The notes: a model not told the origin generated them from the sequence alone. A stretch of DNA of 19,963 bases from JAATFY01 sp049276515 (GCA_049276515.1 JBASWO010000071.1:1-19963), one strand, 5' to 3'. Counted from the first letter of the stretch, positions 1 to 7,985 are shown. Numbers and translations: made by a program.

Positions 1-50
1 CGGAGTGCGTCGCCAACGTCGATTTGCTTGCCTTTAACGGAAAGTTGCAT
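1..50 (-). CDS. hpf: Ribosome hibernation promoting factor, 5' end only (partial)
   Basis: Only the first 16 codons are inside the window. They read MQLSVKGKQIDVGDAL followed by R, which matches the usual alphaproteobacterial start of the HPF/RaiA (YfiA) family, where a conserved 'GKxIDxGDALR' follows the first beta strand. These proteins bind the small ribosomal subunit in stationary phase and promote inactive 70S or 100S ribosomes. The start is the ATG at 48-50, with a weak GAG-type ribosome binding site just upstream on the minus strand. The gene probably has its own promoter in 51-180, because a terminator for the preceding minus-strand gene lies at 190-229. The call rests on a short stretch but the motif is distinctive. 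Confidence 0.75.
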   Translation of the reverse strand, partial: MQLSVKGKQIDVGDAL

Positions 51-189
51 AGAGATCTCGCTTGTTTTTCTTCGTTTGTTTCAGAGAGTGGCGTAGGTGC
101 CACGGTTACTTTAATCACCCAGTTTTATGGCTGGACCTGCCTCAATTACTCTCCCCGGCAGTTCTTAAAACATAGGAATAAATGTTAAC
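51..189 (-). promoter_or_regulatory. Leader/promoter region of hpf
   Basis: This non-coding stretch lies between the terminator at 190-229 and the hpf start. It contains a short hairpin, GTGGC (88-92) with GCCAC (99-103). I see no convincing -35/-10 pair and no sigma-54 (GG-N10-GC) site, so a promoter is inferred only from position. Confidence 0.3.
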
Positions 190-229
190 GTAAAAACGGC
201 CCGGAAGATAGAAATATCTAACGGGCCGT
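190..229 (-). terminator. Intrinsic terminator of the small minus-strand gene at 267-647
   Basis: ACGGCCCG (196-203) pairs with CGGGCCGT (222-229). Above this 8-bp stem there is a small internal loop, then AGATA/TATCT (206-210 with 215-219) closed by a GAAA loop. Read on the minus strand, the hairpin is followed directly by a run of five T residues (the A-run at 192-196 on the plus strand). This is a standard rho-independent terminator oriented for the minus strand. It sits 37 bases beyond the stop codon of the gene ending at 267. Confidence 0.85.
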
Positions 230-266
230 GTCAAGAAAACGTAAAGTTTATAAGGAATTCAGAAGG

Positions 267-647
267 TTAAGCGTTGGCCTCGGGGCCCCTTACCTTCATC
301 TTACGGCCTGGAGTACGAGCGGCTTGAGCTAAAAGAGCTTCGATTTTACTACTATCTCTCACAACGAGGCGAGGATCTTGAAATCCTTCACATGTATGAG
401 TGCGGCACTGTGGATTTCTACGTCTTGCCCGCGTCTCATCACCTTCGGTGGCTTTTCTTGCGGCTTGTTTAAAACCGCCGTGAACAAGTTTGTCGGTTGC
501 ACCTTCTAAGGCCGCAGTAAGATCCATTTTAGCTGATTTGCCCCTTTGCTGTGCAGGAGAGGCATTGGCTGTGCGGGTATCGCCAAGAGAAGCAACTGTA
601 AGACCACTGCTACCTATAAGACTACGTATGCTAGGCTCTCTGCTCAT
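267..647 (-). CDS. Small basic orphan protein, 126 aa, function unknown
   Basis: I do not recognise this protein. The ATG at 645-647 is chosen because a strong GGAGG lies at 653-657, five bases upstream; a start 9 codons further out has no such site. The N-terminal third is rich in Ser, Thr, Ala and Gly. The middle is strongly basic (a KQAARKA stretch and an ARRR run), followed by two Cys four residues apart (QCRTHTCEG) and a short basic C-terminus. There is no signal peptide or membrane segment. That it is a real gene is supported by the ribosome binding site and the matching minus-strand intrinsic terminator at 190-229. It stands alone between hpf and pyrD and appears to be a one-gene transcription unit. 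A DNA/RNA-binding or secreted role would be a guess. Confidence 0.6.
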   Translation of the reverse strand: MSREPSIRSLIGSSGLTVASLGDTRTANASPAQQRGKSAKMDLTAALEGATDKLVHGGFKQAARKATEGDETRARRRNPQCRTHTCEGFQDPRLVVRDSSKIEALLAQAARTPGRKMKVRGPEANA

Positions 648-729
648 AAGGTCCTCCGAAATGCATGTGTCCAATATTCTTTAAGCTAAGGCCAGGTTTG
701 GCGGCTCGTCAAATGCTTTAATCTCTTAA

Positions 730-1791
730 CTATTTGTGATTCGCACCCACAGCTTCGCTGACCGATTTAAAGCCATCGCGGCGTAAAAGCTGTGAAAGTT
801 CATGATTAATGCGCTGGACGAGCTCGGGTCCTTCATAAACCAAAGCTGTGTAGAGCTGTATGAGAGAGGCGCCAGCCCGAATTTTTGCATAAGCGTCCTC
901 GCCACTACTTATGCCACCACAGCCAATCAGCGGGATTTTACCGCCGGTTTTTTTGTACATGGTGCTCAGCATTTGTGTTGAGAGATCGAAAAGGGGTCTA
1001 CCTGATAAGCCACCCACCTCATTGATCCATCTTTCTGACAGGCTTGATGGGCGGCTGATGGTTGTATTGCCAATAATCATGCCATGGACACCGCTTGCTA
1101 AAACCACTTCAGCAATATCATCTTGCTGTTGTTCGGTTTGATCCGGCGCTATTTTGACAAAAATGGGTGGTTGTTTTTGTGAGGATGATTGTGCCGTCAT
1201 CACTTCGCGCAAAAGATGGCTGAGTTGTTCACGACCCTGTAAGTCGCGCAGACCCGGCGTATTGGGTGATGAGATGTTCACTGTTATGTAATCGGCGTAA
1301 GGCGCGAAAAGCTTTATGCCTCTTACATAGTCAGCTGCAGCGTCCGTGCTCTCTTTATTTTTACCTATATTGATACCAACAATGCCATGACCTGTTTTGC
1401 CAAACTGATAACTAATGATGCGAGGCAAGCAAACATCCATGCCTTGGCTGTTAAATCCTAGACGATTAATAACAGCGCGAGCCTCCGTCACACGAAACAT
1501 GCGCGGGCGTGGATTGCCCGTCTGAGGCAGGGGCGTGATGCTTCCCAGTTCCGTAAAGCCAAAACCAAGCTTAAGAACCTGATCAATGACCTCGCCATTT
1601 TTATCAAAGCCTGCGGCAAGACCTACGGGGTTGGTAAAATGTAACCCACAAATCTGCGTATGTAAGGACCTGTCATAGTCACTTTTTATTGTGGGTCCGA
1701 AGCCCTTTTTAAGAAGTGTGAGTGCCAGATGATGCGCTGTTTCAGCGTCCAACTGGAATAAAAAAGGGCGGGCCAAACGGTACAAATTCAT
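730..1791 (-). CDS. pyrD: Dihydroorotate dehydrogenase (quinone), class 2
   Basis: This enzyme oxidises dihydroorotate to orotate with FMN and passes electrons to the membrane quinone pool in pyrimidine synthesis. The 353-residue length is normal for class 2. Visible signatures are an N-terminal amphipathic segment (about residues 1-30) typical of the quinone-linked class, the FMN/phosphate motif GLAAGFDKNGE (57-67), NPRPRMFR (93-100), the catalytic-base region NISSPNTPGLR (172-182), VKIAPD (212-217) and the C-terminal glycine-rich IGCGGISSGEDA (289-300). The start is the ATG at 1789-1791, preceded on the minus strand by a weak GAG. The gene is divergent from lysS. Family and class assignment are secure. 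Confidence 0.97.
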   Translation of the reverse strand: MNLYRLARPFLFQLDAETAHHLALTLLKKGFGPTIKSDYDRSLHTQICGLHFTNPVGLAAGFDKNGEVIDQVLKLGFGFTELGSITPLPQTGNPRPRMFRVTEARAVINRLGFNSQGMDVCLPRIISYQFGKTGHGIVGINIGKNKESTDAAADYVRGIKLFAPYADYITVNISSPNTPGLRDLQGREQLSHLLREVMTAQSSSQKQPPIFVKIAPDQTEQQQDDIAEVVLASGVHGMIIGNTTISRPSSLSERWINEVGGLSGRPLFDLSTQMLSTMYKKTGGKIPLIGCGGISSGEDAYAKIRAGASLIQLYTALVYEGPELVQRINHELSQLLRRDGFKSVSEAVGANHK

Positions 1792-1961
1792 CTGAAGGGC
1801 TCAGGGCTCAGGTTCACAAGAGAATGACGCCCCACATCCCAGATTGCAACCGTCCGTGCCAAATAAAGAGAGGCTCTTCACCATGGGCTGGCCAATAGGG
1901 GGTTGTTTTAAAGCACAATCGCCTTCAGAATGCGGCTTTCTTAATGCTTAGACGAGTTTTC
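1792..1961. promoter_or_regulatory. Divergent intergenic region between pyrD and lysS
   Basis: This stretch must hold the promoters of both genes. A 7-bp tandem repeat (AGGGCTC twice, then AGG) lies at 1796-1812, directly against the pyrD start. I see no clear consensus promoter and no terminator, so the assignment is positional. Confidence 0.3.
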
Positions 1962-3473
1962 ATGAGTAAGCCTGCAGATACACCTGTGACTGATGCACCT
2001 GTTGAAGATGAGGGCGTACGCCGCCTGATGCGTCTTGGAAAATTCACAGAGCGCTTTGGCAATCCCTATCATGCCACGCAATTTGGCAAGACCTATTCCG
2101 CTACAGCCGTTAAAGAAAAATATAACGATCTCGCGAATGGTGAGAAAACAACCGATACCGTAAGTGTCGCTGGCCGTGTGATGGCGGTGCGTAACGGTGG
2201 TATGTTTATTGTCATTTTAGACGATACAGATCGTTTGCAGATCTTCCATGATTTGAAGACGATTACACCTGAGCAAACAGAAATGCTGGAGTTCGTTGAT
2301 CTCGGCGACATCATCGGCGTCCACGGCGTCGTGCGTCGTACGCCGCGCGGCGAAATCACTGTCGATGCTACAGAATTAAAAATTCTTGCTAAGGCTTTAG
2401 AGCCACCGCCCGAAAAATTCCATGGCTTGAAAGATGTTGAAGCACGTTTTCGGCATCGCGAGCAGGATTTAGTCGCAACACCCAAGACGCGTGAGACTTT
2501 GCGCTCGCGCTATAAAATGATCGCGGCAATCCGACAATATCTTTATGAGCATGGCTATCTTGAAGTCGAAACGCCAATGCTCCATGTCATTGCTGGTGGT
2601 GCTTTAGCAAAGCCATTTGTAACGCATCACAATGCACTTGATATGCCGCTTTATATGCGTATTGCACCCGAGCTGCATCTCAAGCGATTGGTTATTGGTG
2701 GCATTTCAGAAAAAGTTTTTGAGATTAATCGTAACTTCCGCAATGAAGGTATAAGCCCACGCCATAATCCTGAATTCACAATGCTTGAATTGTATCGGGC
2801 CTATGTCGATTTCAACGCAATGTTGGAGATTACGGAAAACATCATCCACCATGTTGCTCTCACACTGCACGGCACCGCCAAAGTCAAATATGCGGAAGTC
2901 GAGCTGGATTTCACACCGCCCTGGCCGCGTAAAGGGATGGTCGATCTCATTAAAGAACATACCAAAACCCATCTTGATCTCTACGCTTTCCCAGATGCTG
3001 AAGCCGCGCGCGCTGAAGCTGCTAAAATTGGTGTGAAGCTTGAACAAGGCGTCAGTTGGGGGCAGGTGGTCGAAGCGGTCTTTGGTGAGCGCGTCGAAAG
3101 TAAGCTTATCCAGCCAACGCATGTCATCGATTTGCCCAAAGAAATCTCACCCCTTGCCAAAGCTTGGCCTGATCGTCCCCATGTGGCTCAGCGTTTTGAG
3201 ACCTTTGTTAATGGCTGGGAAATCGCTAATGCCTTTAGTGAGCTTAATGATCCACGCGAACAACGTGCGCGTTTTCTAGAGCAAGCTGAGCAAAAACGCG
3301 GGCCCGATGACCCACCCCACCCCATTGACGAAGATTTTATCAAAGCCATGGCTTTCGGCATGCCACCCATGGGTGGCATGGGAATGGGTATGGACCGCCT
3401 TGCTATGCTCATGACCGATAGCCAAACGATCCGTGAAGTCATCGCTTTCCCCACCATGCGTCCACACGATTAA
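1962..3473 (+). CDS. lysS: Lysine--tRNA ligase, class II
   Basis: Charges tRNA-Lys with lysine in the cytoplasm. An N-terminal OB-fold (about residues 65-145) is followed by the class II catalytic core. Motif 2 is clear (FEINRNFRNEGISPRHNPEFTMLE, about 253-276, described here in parts: FEINRNFRNEG then HNPEFTMLE), and so is motif 3 near the C-terminus (GMGMDRLAMLMTD, ending IAFPTMRP). The length of about 503 residues fits the family. An in-frame ATG exists at 1944, but the ATG at 1962 gives the more usual N-terminus and has a weak GACGAG upstream, so it is preferred with modest certainty. Class I lysyl-tRNA synthetase (lysK) is excluded by these motifs. Confidence 0.96.
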   Translation: MSKPADTPVTDAPVEDEGVRRLMRLGKFTERFGNPYHATQFGKTYSATAVKEKYNDLANGEKTTDTVSVAGRVMAVRNGGMFIVILDDTDRLQIFHDLKTITPEQTEMLEFVDLGDIIGVHGVVRRTPRGEITVDATELKILAKALEPPPEKFHGLKDVEARFRHREQDLVATPKTRETLRSRYKMIAAIRQYLYEHGYLEVETPMLHVIAGGALAKPFVTHHNALDMPLYMRIAPELHLKRLVIGGISEKVFEINRNFRNEGISPRHNPEFTMLELYRAYVDFNAMLEITENIIHHVALTLHGTAKVKYAEVELDFTPPWPRKGMVDLIKEHTKTHLDLYAFPDAEAARAEAAKIGVKLEQGVSWGQVVEAVFGERVESKLIQPTHVIDLPKEISPLAKAWPDRPHVAQRFETFVNGWEIANAFSELNDPREQRARFLEQAEQKRGPDDPPHPIDEDFIKAMAFGMPPMGGMGMGMDRLAMLMTDSQTIREVIAFPTMRPHD

Positions 3474-3556
3474 CCTTAATAAGCTGTGGCATAAGCAATT
3501 AATTGAATCGCTGACTTTTCTGTTCCTACCCGCTAAAAGGCTGGCGAGGAAAGATC

Positions 3557-4006
3557 ATGGCTGTAAAAGCAGTAGAAGTATTTCAGGGCAATAACTGGCT
3601 GACCTACCGCTGGTCGGTAGCGCAGGTTTTTGACACGCTTGATCGTATGCGTGAATTGTGTCGCCACACGCCTGCAACGATGACCCTGCTCCCTCAGGCG
3701 CAAGGCATGAATTTGCCACGCTTTGATCTCCTCGAAGCTGATTACTCAGAAATCTATAACTGTCTTGTTGATTTGTGTGACGACTTATCAGGCGAACTTG
3801 ATGCGGCTCTTGCAGATCTACATCACCATTTGCAGCAGGACATCACCCATAATTGGATGAGTTTTGAAATACGGCTCCATGTTGCGGAAATGCGTGAAAC
3901 AGCAGTTTTGGAGCAGCAAGCGATGGACCCTGCCGGCAGTGCCGTTGATACAATTGTAGCGTTGATTGAACGGATTTGTGATTTGCTAAAGCAGATCGAT
4001 CAATAA
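3557..4006 (+). CDS. Uncharacterised helical protein, 149 aa
   Basis: I do not recognise this protein. It has a good ribosome binding site (GAGGAAAG ending a few bases before the ATG at 3557). It looks mostly alpha-helical and acidic, with repeated Leu/Asp/Glu patterns, a His-rich patch (LHHHLQQD, about residues 88-95) and several scattered Cys. There is no signal peptide or membrane helix, so it is probably cytoplasmic. It follows lysS on the same strand after 83 bases and could be co-transcribed with it. Its stop codon abuts the stop of the opposite-strand gene at 4007 with no bases between them. Function is unknown. Confidence 0.7.
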   Translation: MAVKAVEVFQGNNWLTYRWSVAQVFDTLDRMRELCRHTPATMTLLPQAQGMNLPRFDLLEADYSEIYNCLVDLCDDLSGELDAALADLHHHLQQDITHNWMSFEIRLHVAEMRETAVLEQQAMDPAGSAVDTIVALIERICDLLKQIDQ

Positions 4007-4375
4007 TTATTGAGGATAGCTTTCGGGCTCGTCTGGATTACGGGCTGCCCGCTTAACAGGCATAGCTTCCATTTTATTATGAAGCGTCATGATGCGATCA
4101 TGGACAGCATTACGACGTTGTTTGAGCGTGCGAAATTTATCGTGGCAGACGGTGCGTTCTTGACCTTTGGCATTCATGCACTGAATTTTTAAGTGATCGC
4201 GCTCAGCTTCAACAGCGGCATGTTCGCTGCGAATACCTTCCATTTCTTCACGAAATTCTTGTCGCGCCATATGCTCTTCTGTCCATTTGCCATCACTCGC
4301 ACTGATTTCATCTTCGGCTGCCAGAACAGGCGAGCAAAGGAAAAGCAGAGTAAGAGCAAGGAACGCGTAACGCAT
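4007..4375 (-). CDS. Small secreted coiled-coil protein, 122 aa, function unknown
   Basis: The start is the ATG at 4373-4375 because GGAG lies at 4381-4384, five bases upstream; an upstream in-frame start would bury the signal peptide. The N-terminus MRYAFLALTLLFLCSPVLA is a Sec signal peptide with likely cleavage after Ala-19 (VLA|AED). The Cys inside it lacks a proper lipobox, so a lipoprotein is unlikely. The mature part is highly charged and probably coiled-coil (about residues 35-110), with two Cys about 12 residues apart that could form a disulfide in the periplasm, and a Pro-rich acidic C-terminus. It lies downstream of fau on the same strand. Family not recognised. Confidence 0.7.
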   Translation of the reverse strand: MRYAFLALTLLFLCSPVLAAEDEISASDGKWTEEHMARQEFREEMEGIRSEHAAVEAERDHLKIQCMNAKGQERTVCHDKFRTLKQRRNAVHDRIMTLHNKMEAMPVKRAARNPDEPESYPQ

Positions 4376-4442
4376 AAAAACTCCGGAATGTCGGGTCAAA
4401 AAAAGACTACTCACCAATCTGGACAAAACTGTGACTTAACAC

Positions 4443-5015
4443 TTAAGGGCTGAAAACCTGAATTTCCGTAACGATTTTGTCAAGCTTCGCGTCATGTGAG
4501 CCACAGCGTAAAGATGCAACTTCTTGCCCCTGATAGCCAATGCCTACAGCAATAATTGTTTTTGTTTGGCGCAGCTCTGTAAGCGTTCGATCATAAAAAC
4601 CACCACCGTAACCCAGACGGTATCCTTGCTTATTAAAAGCCAGCAGAGGTACGAGAAGGAGATCGGGTACCACCACTTCTGCTTGATCGGATGGTTCTGG
4701 AATATTCATAACGCCTGCCACCAAATCATCACCTGGATTGTACAAGCGAAAACCAAGGGGCTTACTGCGCGCCCGTAAAAAAGGCAGGGCAATACGAAAG
4801 CCTTGGGATCGCAAGGCATCGGTTAAGGGAGTGGGATTCATTTCAGATTTTTGTGCCATGTAAGACGCGATCACGGCCTGTGAGGGCAAAGAAATATGCG
4901 CGAGGAAGTTATCGCGTAACTGATGTGCGGCTTGAGGATTTTTGCTGGAAAGCACTGAACGCTTTTCCTGCATGATGATGCGCAATTCGCGCTTGGCTAA
5001 TAACAAGTCACTCAT
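4443..5015 (-). CDS. fau: 5-formyltetrahydrofolate cyclo-ligase
   Basis: Converts 5-formyltetrahydrofolate to 5,10-methenyltetrahydrofolate using ATP, recovering a stored folate form. The 190-residue protein has the normal length, an N-terminal basic helix (KRELRIIMQEKR), the central VPDLLLVPLLAFNKQG and the hallmark GYGGGFYDR (135-143). The start is the ATG at 5013-5015. It lies directly downstream of 6S RNA and zapA on the same strand. The zapA-ssrS-fau order is conserved in many proteobacteria, where 6S RNA and fau (ygfA) can share a transcript. This context supports both calls. Confidence 0.95.
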   Translation of the reverse strand: MSDLLLAKRELRIIMQEKRSVLSSKNPQAAHQLRDNFLAHISLPSQAVIASYMAQKSEMNPTPLTDALRSQGFRIALPFLRARSKPLGFRLYNPGDDLVAGVMNIPEPSDQAEVVVPDLLLVPLLAFNKQGYRLGYGGGFYDRTLTELRQTKTIIAVGIGYQGQEVASLRCGSHDAKLDKIVTEIQVFSP

Positions 5016-5039
5016 CAGGCGACTATAAGGAGTTTTGGG

Positions 5040-5215
5040 GATAAAGCGGAAGGCCCCACATCAGCCGGTGGCGTGCGATCCTCCATGGCCTGCATAAGCA
5101 GGTGGGCGCCATATAACCAAACCACGGTCTGGTCAGAGACAGCTCCCTAGGAGTTCTAATTATCGGCCCTGGGGATTGTGCTACCTGTCGCGCTGCGCAG
5201 AAGCCTTCCACACCT
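5040..5215 (-). ncRNA. ssrS: 6S RNA
   Basis: 6S RNA mimics an open promoter and binds sigma-70 RNA polymerase, lowering transcription in stationary phase. The sequence lies exactly between zapA and fau, the usual genomic place. It can form a long rod: GGAAGGC (5048-5054) pairs perfectly with GCCTTCC (5203-5209) as the closing stem. Further in, GGTAGC and GCCACC segments can pair on the minus strand. Nearer the tip, CTCC/GGGAG and CCTGC-TTAT-GCAGG can fold into hairpins. Ends are estimated from the closing stem. A 62-codon open frame inside the region has no ribosome binding site and is taken as spurious. The call comes from synteny and folding by eye, not a covariance search. Confidence 0.82.
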
Positions 5216-5218
5216 AAT

Positions 5219-5527
5219 TTAGGCGCGACCTACCTGAGATGCAATGTTTGCAACACGCTGGCGGAGGTGTTCGACGGCGGCAACCATCAAATCTTCGTCT
5301 TGAATCAACTTGTTATGGGCTGTTTGATGGACATCAAATAATTGATCAGCAAGCGATAAACAGGTCAACATAAGGAGGCGTGGCTCTGTGGTATTGCCAA
5401 CTTTTGAGGCTACTTCCTGCATTTTGCCTTCGACAAACTCGACCAATTGTTTGAGGCGTTCTTCTTCGCCAGGGCCACAATTGACAGTATATTCACGGCC
5501 ATAAAGGGTAATTGCGATTTTTGACAT
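5219..5527 (-). CDS. zapA: Cell division protein ZapA
   Basis: ZapA bundles FtsZ filaments and stabilises the Z ring at the division site. The 102-residue protein shows the family pattern: an N-terminal beta-strand segment with ITLYGREYTVNCGPGEE (about 6-22), then helices including LVEFVEGKMQEVA and the conserved LMLTCLSLADQLFD, then a C-terminal coiled-coil helix. The ATG is one base past the stop of the upstream coiled-coil gene (TAATATG), so translation is probably coupled. 6S RNA begins immediately downstream. Confidence 0.93.
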   Translation of the reverse strand: MSKIAITLYGREYTVNCGPGEEERLKQLVEFVEGKMQEVASKVGNTTEPRLLMLTCLSLADQLFDVHQTAHNKLIQDEDLMVAAVEHLRQRVANIASQVGRA

Positions 5528-5528
5528 A

Positions 5529-5753
5529 TTAGTGCCTCAAGACATTTTCAACATGTTCAATGGTCTGATCAAGCCGTGCAGCTACTTTCTGTGCAACGGC
5601 TAGAACATTGGCTTCGCGATTGCGGGTCTGTTTCATAATTTCAGCAAGTTTTTTCGCGGTTTCGCGGCGGCTGGAGGTATCAAGGCCAACTTTGTCTTCT
5701 AAAGCAAAGATAAGCTCATCAAGCTCTTCAAGTTTTTGTTTCAGGCGTTGCAT
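5529..5753 (-). CDS. Short coiled-coil protein upstream of zapA, 74 aa
   Basis: The start is the ATG at 5751-5753, which has GGGAGG about 8 bases upstream; a longer in-frame form begins with residues (RLNRLTPSHP) that look like translated leader. The 74-residue product is almost entirely helical heptad-like sequence (LKQKLEELDELIFALEDKV, then further Leu/Val/Ala repeats), with no signal peptide. In many alphaproteobacteria a similar small coiled-coil gene, often annotated DUF4164, lies between tkt and zapA. I infer it belongs there by position and form. A role in division with ZapA is plausible but unproven. Confidence 0.75.
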   Translation of the reverse strand: MQRLKQKLEELDELIFALEDKVGLDTSSRRETAKKLAEIMKQTRNREANVLAVAQKVAARLDQTIEHVENVLRH

Positions 5754-5921
5754 GATGATCCTCCCGAATCTGTGATGATTAAGACTAGGACTTGGATGTG
5801 AAGGCGTCAATCGATTCAAACGCATAAGAACCCGCTAAATAAGGGCTGGTATTAACTGTTGCGTGATCCGAATGATTTGTGCATTTTGCGCCTATATTTT
5901 AGCCCCTTGATTCAGGATTTG
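5754..5921. promoter_or_regulatory. Divergent region between the zapA operon and tkt
   Basis: Both gene sets must be transcribed outwards from here. A TATATT at 5893-5898 is a possible -10 box for tkt, but no good -35 box lies at the right distance. No operator-like palindrome was seen. Confidence 0.3.
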
Positions 5922-7934
5922 ATGATGCCATCAGCCGCTGCCGCAATGCCCCAGACACCTGCGCAAAATTCCCTGCACAAAGATATGGCCAATGCCATTC
6001 GCGCTCTATCGATGGATGCGGTCGAACAAGCCAAGTCTGGCCATCCTGGTATGCCGATGGGTATGGCAGATGTTGCCACTGTCCTCTGGTCACAATTTTT
6101 GCGATTTGATCCTGAAAATCCAGCTTGGCCTGATCGCGATCGTTTTATTTTGTCGGCTGGCCACGGCTCCATGCTGCTTTACTCACTTGCGTACCTGACC
6201 GGCTATCAAAAGATGACGCTGGATGAGATTAAGAAATTTCGTCAGCTCGGAAGTTTAACGCCAGGTCATCCTGAGCATGATGTGGGAATTGCCGCAGAAA
6301 CAACAACAGGACCTTTAGGTCAGGGCTTTGCCAATTCTGTGGGTTTTGCTGTAGCTGAGCGCATTTTAAACGCTCGCTTTAATGACGAGCTGGTTAATCA
6401 CTACACTTACGTTATCGCATCAGACGGCGATTTGATGGAAGGCATAAGCCATGAAGCTGCTTCGCTTGCTGGTCATTTAAAGCTTGGTCGCCTCATCGTT
6501 TATTATGATGACAATAAAATCTCGATCGATGGTTCTACATCACTTTCCTTTACTGAAGATGTGCAAGCGCGTTTCCGTGCCTATGGCTGGCATGTGCAAG
6601 CGATTGATGGCCATGATCCTGCCGCTATCGCTAAGGCAACGCAGGAGGCTCTCAAGGTTATCGATAAGCCATCCTTGATCGCCTGCAATACAATCATTGG
6701 TTATGGTGCACCGAAGAAACAAGGTACGCATCATTCGCACGGCGCTCCCTTGGGTGCAGATGAAATTAAAGCCGCGCGCGAACATCTTGATTGGAAGCAC
6801 GAACCTTTTGTCATTCCAGATGATATTTTAAGCGCTTGGCGCAAAGCAGGGCAGCGCAGCAAGACAGATTATCAGGCTTGGCGTAAACGCCATGACGGGT
6901 CCGAGCAGCGTGGTGAATTTGATCGCACCATGAAAGGTGACATCTCACCAGCCGTCACAGCGACCTTGGCGCAGCTCAAGCAAAAGATTGCCTCTGAAAA
7001 ACCAAAACATGCAACGCGCCAATCATCAGGCGCTGTTTTGGAAGCCATTCTGCCTGTTATGCCAGAACTCATTGGCGGCTCAGCTGATCTGACGCCATCC
7101 AACAATACCCAAGTTAAGAATTTTGGCCCCGTCACAGCGAATACCTATGGTGGTCATTATCTCCATTTTGGTGTGCGTGAGCACGGTATGGCAGCAGCCA
7201 TGAACGGTATGGCTTTGCATGGCGGCATTATTCCTTACGGCGGCACTTTTTTGCAATTTGCTGATTACTGCCGTCCAAGTATTCGACTTGCAGCCTTGAT
7301 GCATCAGCGCGTTGTATTTGTCATGACGCATGACAGCATTGGCCTTGGTGAAGATGGCCCAACCCATCAACCGGTTGAACATCTTGCTGCCTTACGTGCG
7401 ATCCCCAATCTTCTCACCTTCCGTCCTTGTGATGGTATTGAGACAACCGAATGTTGGGAACTCTCTCTTCAAAATAAAAATCGCCCAAGTTTGCTGGCAC
7501 TTTCACGACAGGGCTTGCCAACAGTCCGTGGTGCTGAAAAAGAAAATCTCTCAGCAAAAGGCGCTTATGTTTTGAAGGATGCAGAAGGCGGCAAACGTCA
7601 ATTGACCCTTCTAGCAACAGGCTCTGAAGTCTCACTTGCGCTTGATGCTCAGGCTCTTTTACAGAAAGATGGAATCAGTGCGGCCGTGGTTTCCATGCCT
7701 TGCTGGCAGCTTTTTGAAGAACAATCGGCTGATTACCGCAGTGCGGTATTGGGCACTGCACCACGGATCGCAATTGAAGCCGGTATCCGTCAGGGATGGG
7801 AACGTTATATCGGTGAGAAGGGCGCTTTTGTCGGTATGACGGGATTTGGTGCTTCGGCTCCGGCTGAAAAACTCTTCGTTCATTTCGGCATTGCAGCATC
7901 GAATGTTGTCGAAATCGCAAAAAAACTGATTTGA
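5922..7934 (+). CDS. tkt: Transketolase
   Basis: A thiamine-diphosphate enzyme that transfers two-carbon units between sugar phosphates in the pentose phosphate pathway. From the ATG at 5922 it has 670 residues, the usual size. Signatures include the substrate His region SGHPGMPMG (about 39-47), LTPGHPE, the ThDP/metal motif SDGDLMEGISHEA (about 167-179) with DDNKISIDG, the central GGSADLTPSNNT, the Glu region GVREHGMAAAMNG and HDSIGLGEDGPTHQPVE. The frame is open back to a TTG at 5859, but ATG 5922 or 5925 is more likely. The stop is TGA. The usual downstream partner gap is present but separated by two small orphan genes. Confidence 0.97.
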   Translation: MMPSAAAAMPQTPAQNSLHKDMANAIRALSMDAVEQAKSGHPGMPMGMADVATVLWSQFLRFDPENPAWPDRDRFILSAGHGSMLLYSLAYLTGYQKMTLDEIKKFRQLGSLTPGHPEHDVGIAAETTTGPLGQGFANSVGFAVAERILNARFNDELVNHYTYVIASDGDLMEGISHEAASLAGHLKLGRLIVYYDDNKISIDGSTSLSFTEDVQARFRAYGWHVQAIDGHDPAAIAKATQEALKVIDKPSLIACNTIIGYGAPKKQGTHHSHGAPLGADEIKAAREHLDWKHEPFVIPDDILSAWRKAGQRSKTDYQAWRKRHDGSEQRGEFDRTMKGDISPAVTATLAQLKQKIASEKPKHATRQSSGAVLEAILPVMPELIGGSADLTPSNNTQVKNFGPVTANTYGGHYLHFGVREHGMAAAMNGMALHGGIIPYGGTFLQFADYCRPSIRLAALMHQRVVFVMTHDSIGLGEDGPTHQPVEHLAALRAIPNLLTFRPCDGIETTECWELSLQNKNRPSLLALSRQGLPTVRGAEKENLSAKGAYVLKDAEGGKRQLTLLATGSEVSLALDAQALLQKDGISAAVVSMPCWQLFEEQSADYRSAVLGTAPRIAIEAGIRQGWERYIGEKGAFVGMTGFGASAPAEKLFVHFGIAASNVVEIAKKLI

Positions 7935-7956
7935 AAATATAAAAAATGAAGTAATT

Positions 7957-7980
7957 TTTCCCCGCAATTTTAAGGGGAAA
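7957..7980 (+). promoter_or_regulatory. Hairpin that includes the ribosome binding site of the next gene
   Basis: TTTCCCC (7957-7963) pairs with GGGGAAA (7974-7980) around a 10-base AT-rich loop. The GGGG arm is also the best Shine-Dalgarno sequence for the ATG at 7986 (8 bases away). The structure could be the tail of the tkt transcript or a fold that limits translation of the small gene. The following TATTT is a poor T-tract. Confidence 0.45.
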
Positions 7981-7985
7981 TATTT

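Noticed and set aside
911..1141. Plus-strand open frame inside pyrD
   Set aside because: It is antisense to well-conserved pyrD motifs and has no independent support. The many similar frames opposite or overlapping lysS, tkt, ilv genes and the dehydrogenase were dropped for the same reason.
1796..1812. AGGGCTC tandem repeat before pyrD as a phase-variation tract
   Set aside because: Only about 2.4 copies of a 7-bp unit; too short to suggest slippage control.
3496..3505. 10-bp palindrome CAATTAATTG after lysS as terminator or operator
   Set aside because: AT-rich, no loop and no T-run; palindromes of this size arise by chance.
4376..4442. Terminator of fau based on a run of seven T on the minus strand
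   Set aside because: No stable stem precedes the T-run.
5023..5211. 62-codon minus-strand open frame as a protein gene
   Set aside because: It lies within the predicted 6S RNA, has no ribosome binding site, and its sequence has no protein-like pattern.
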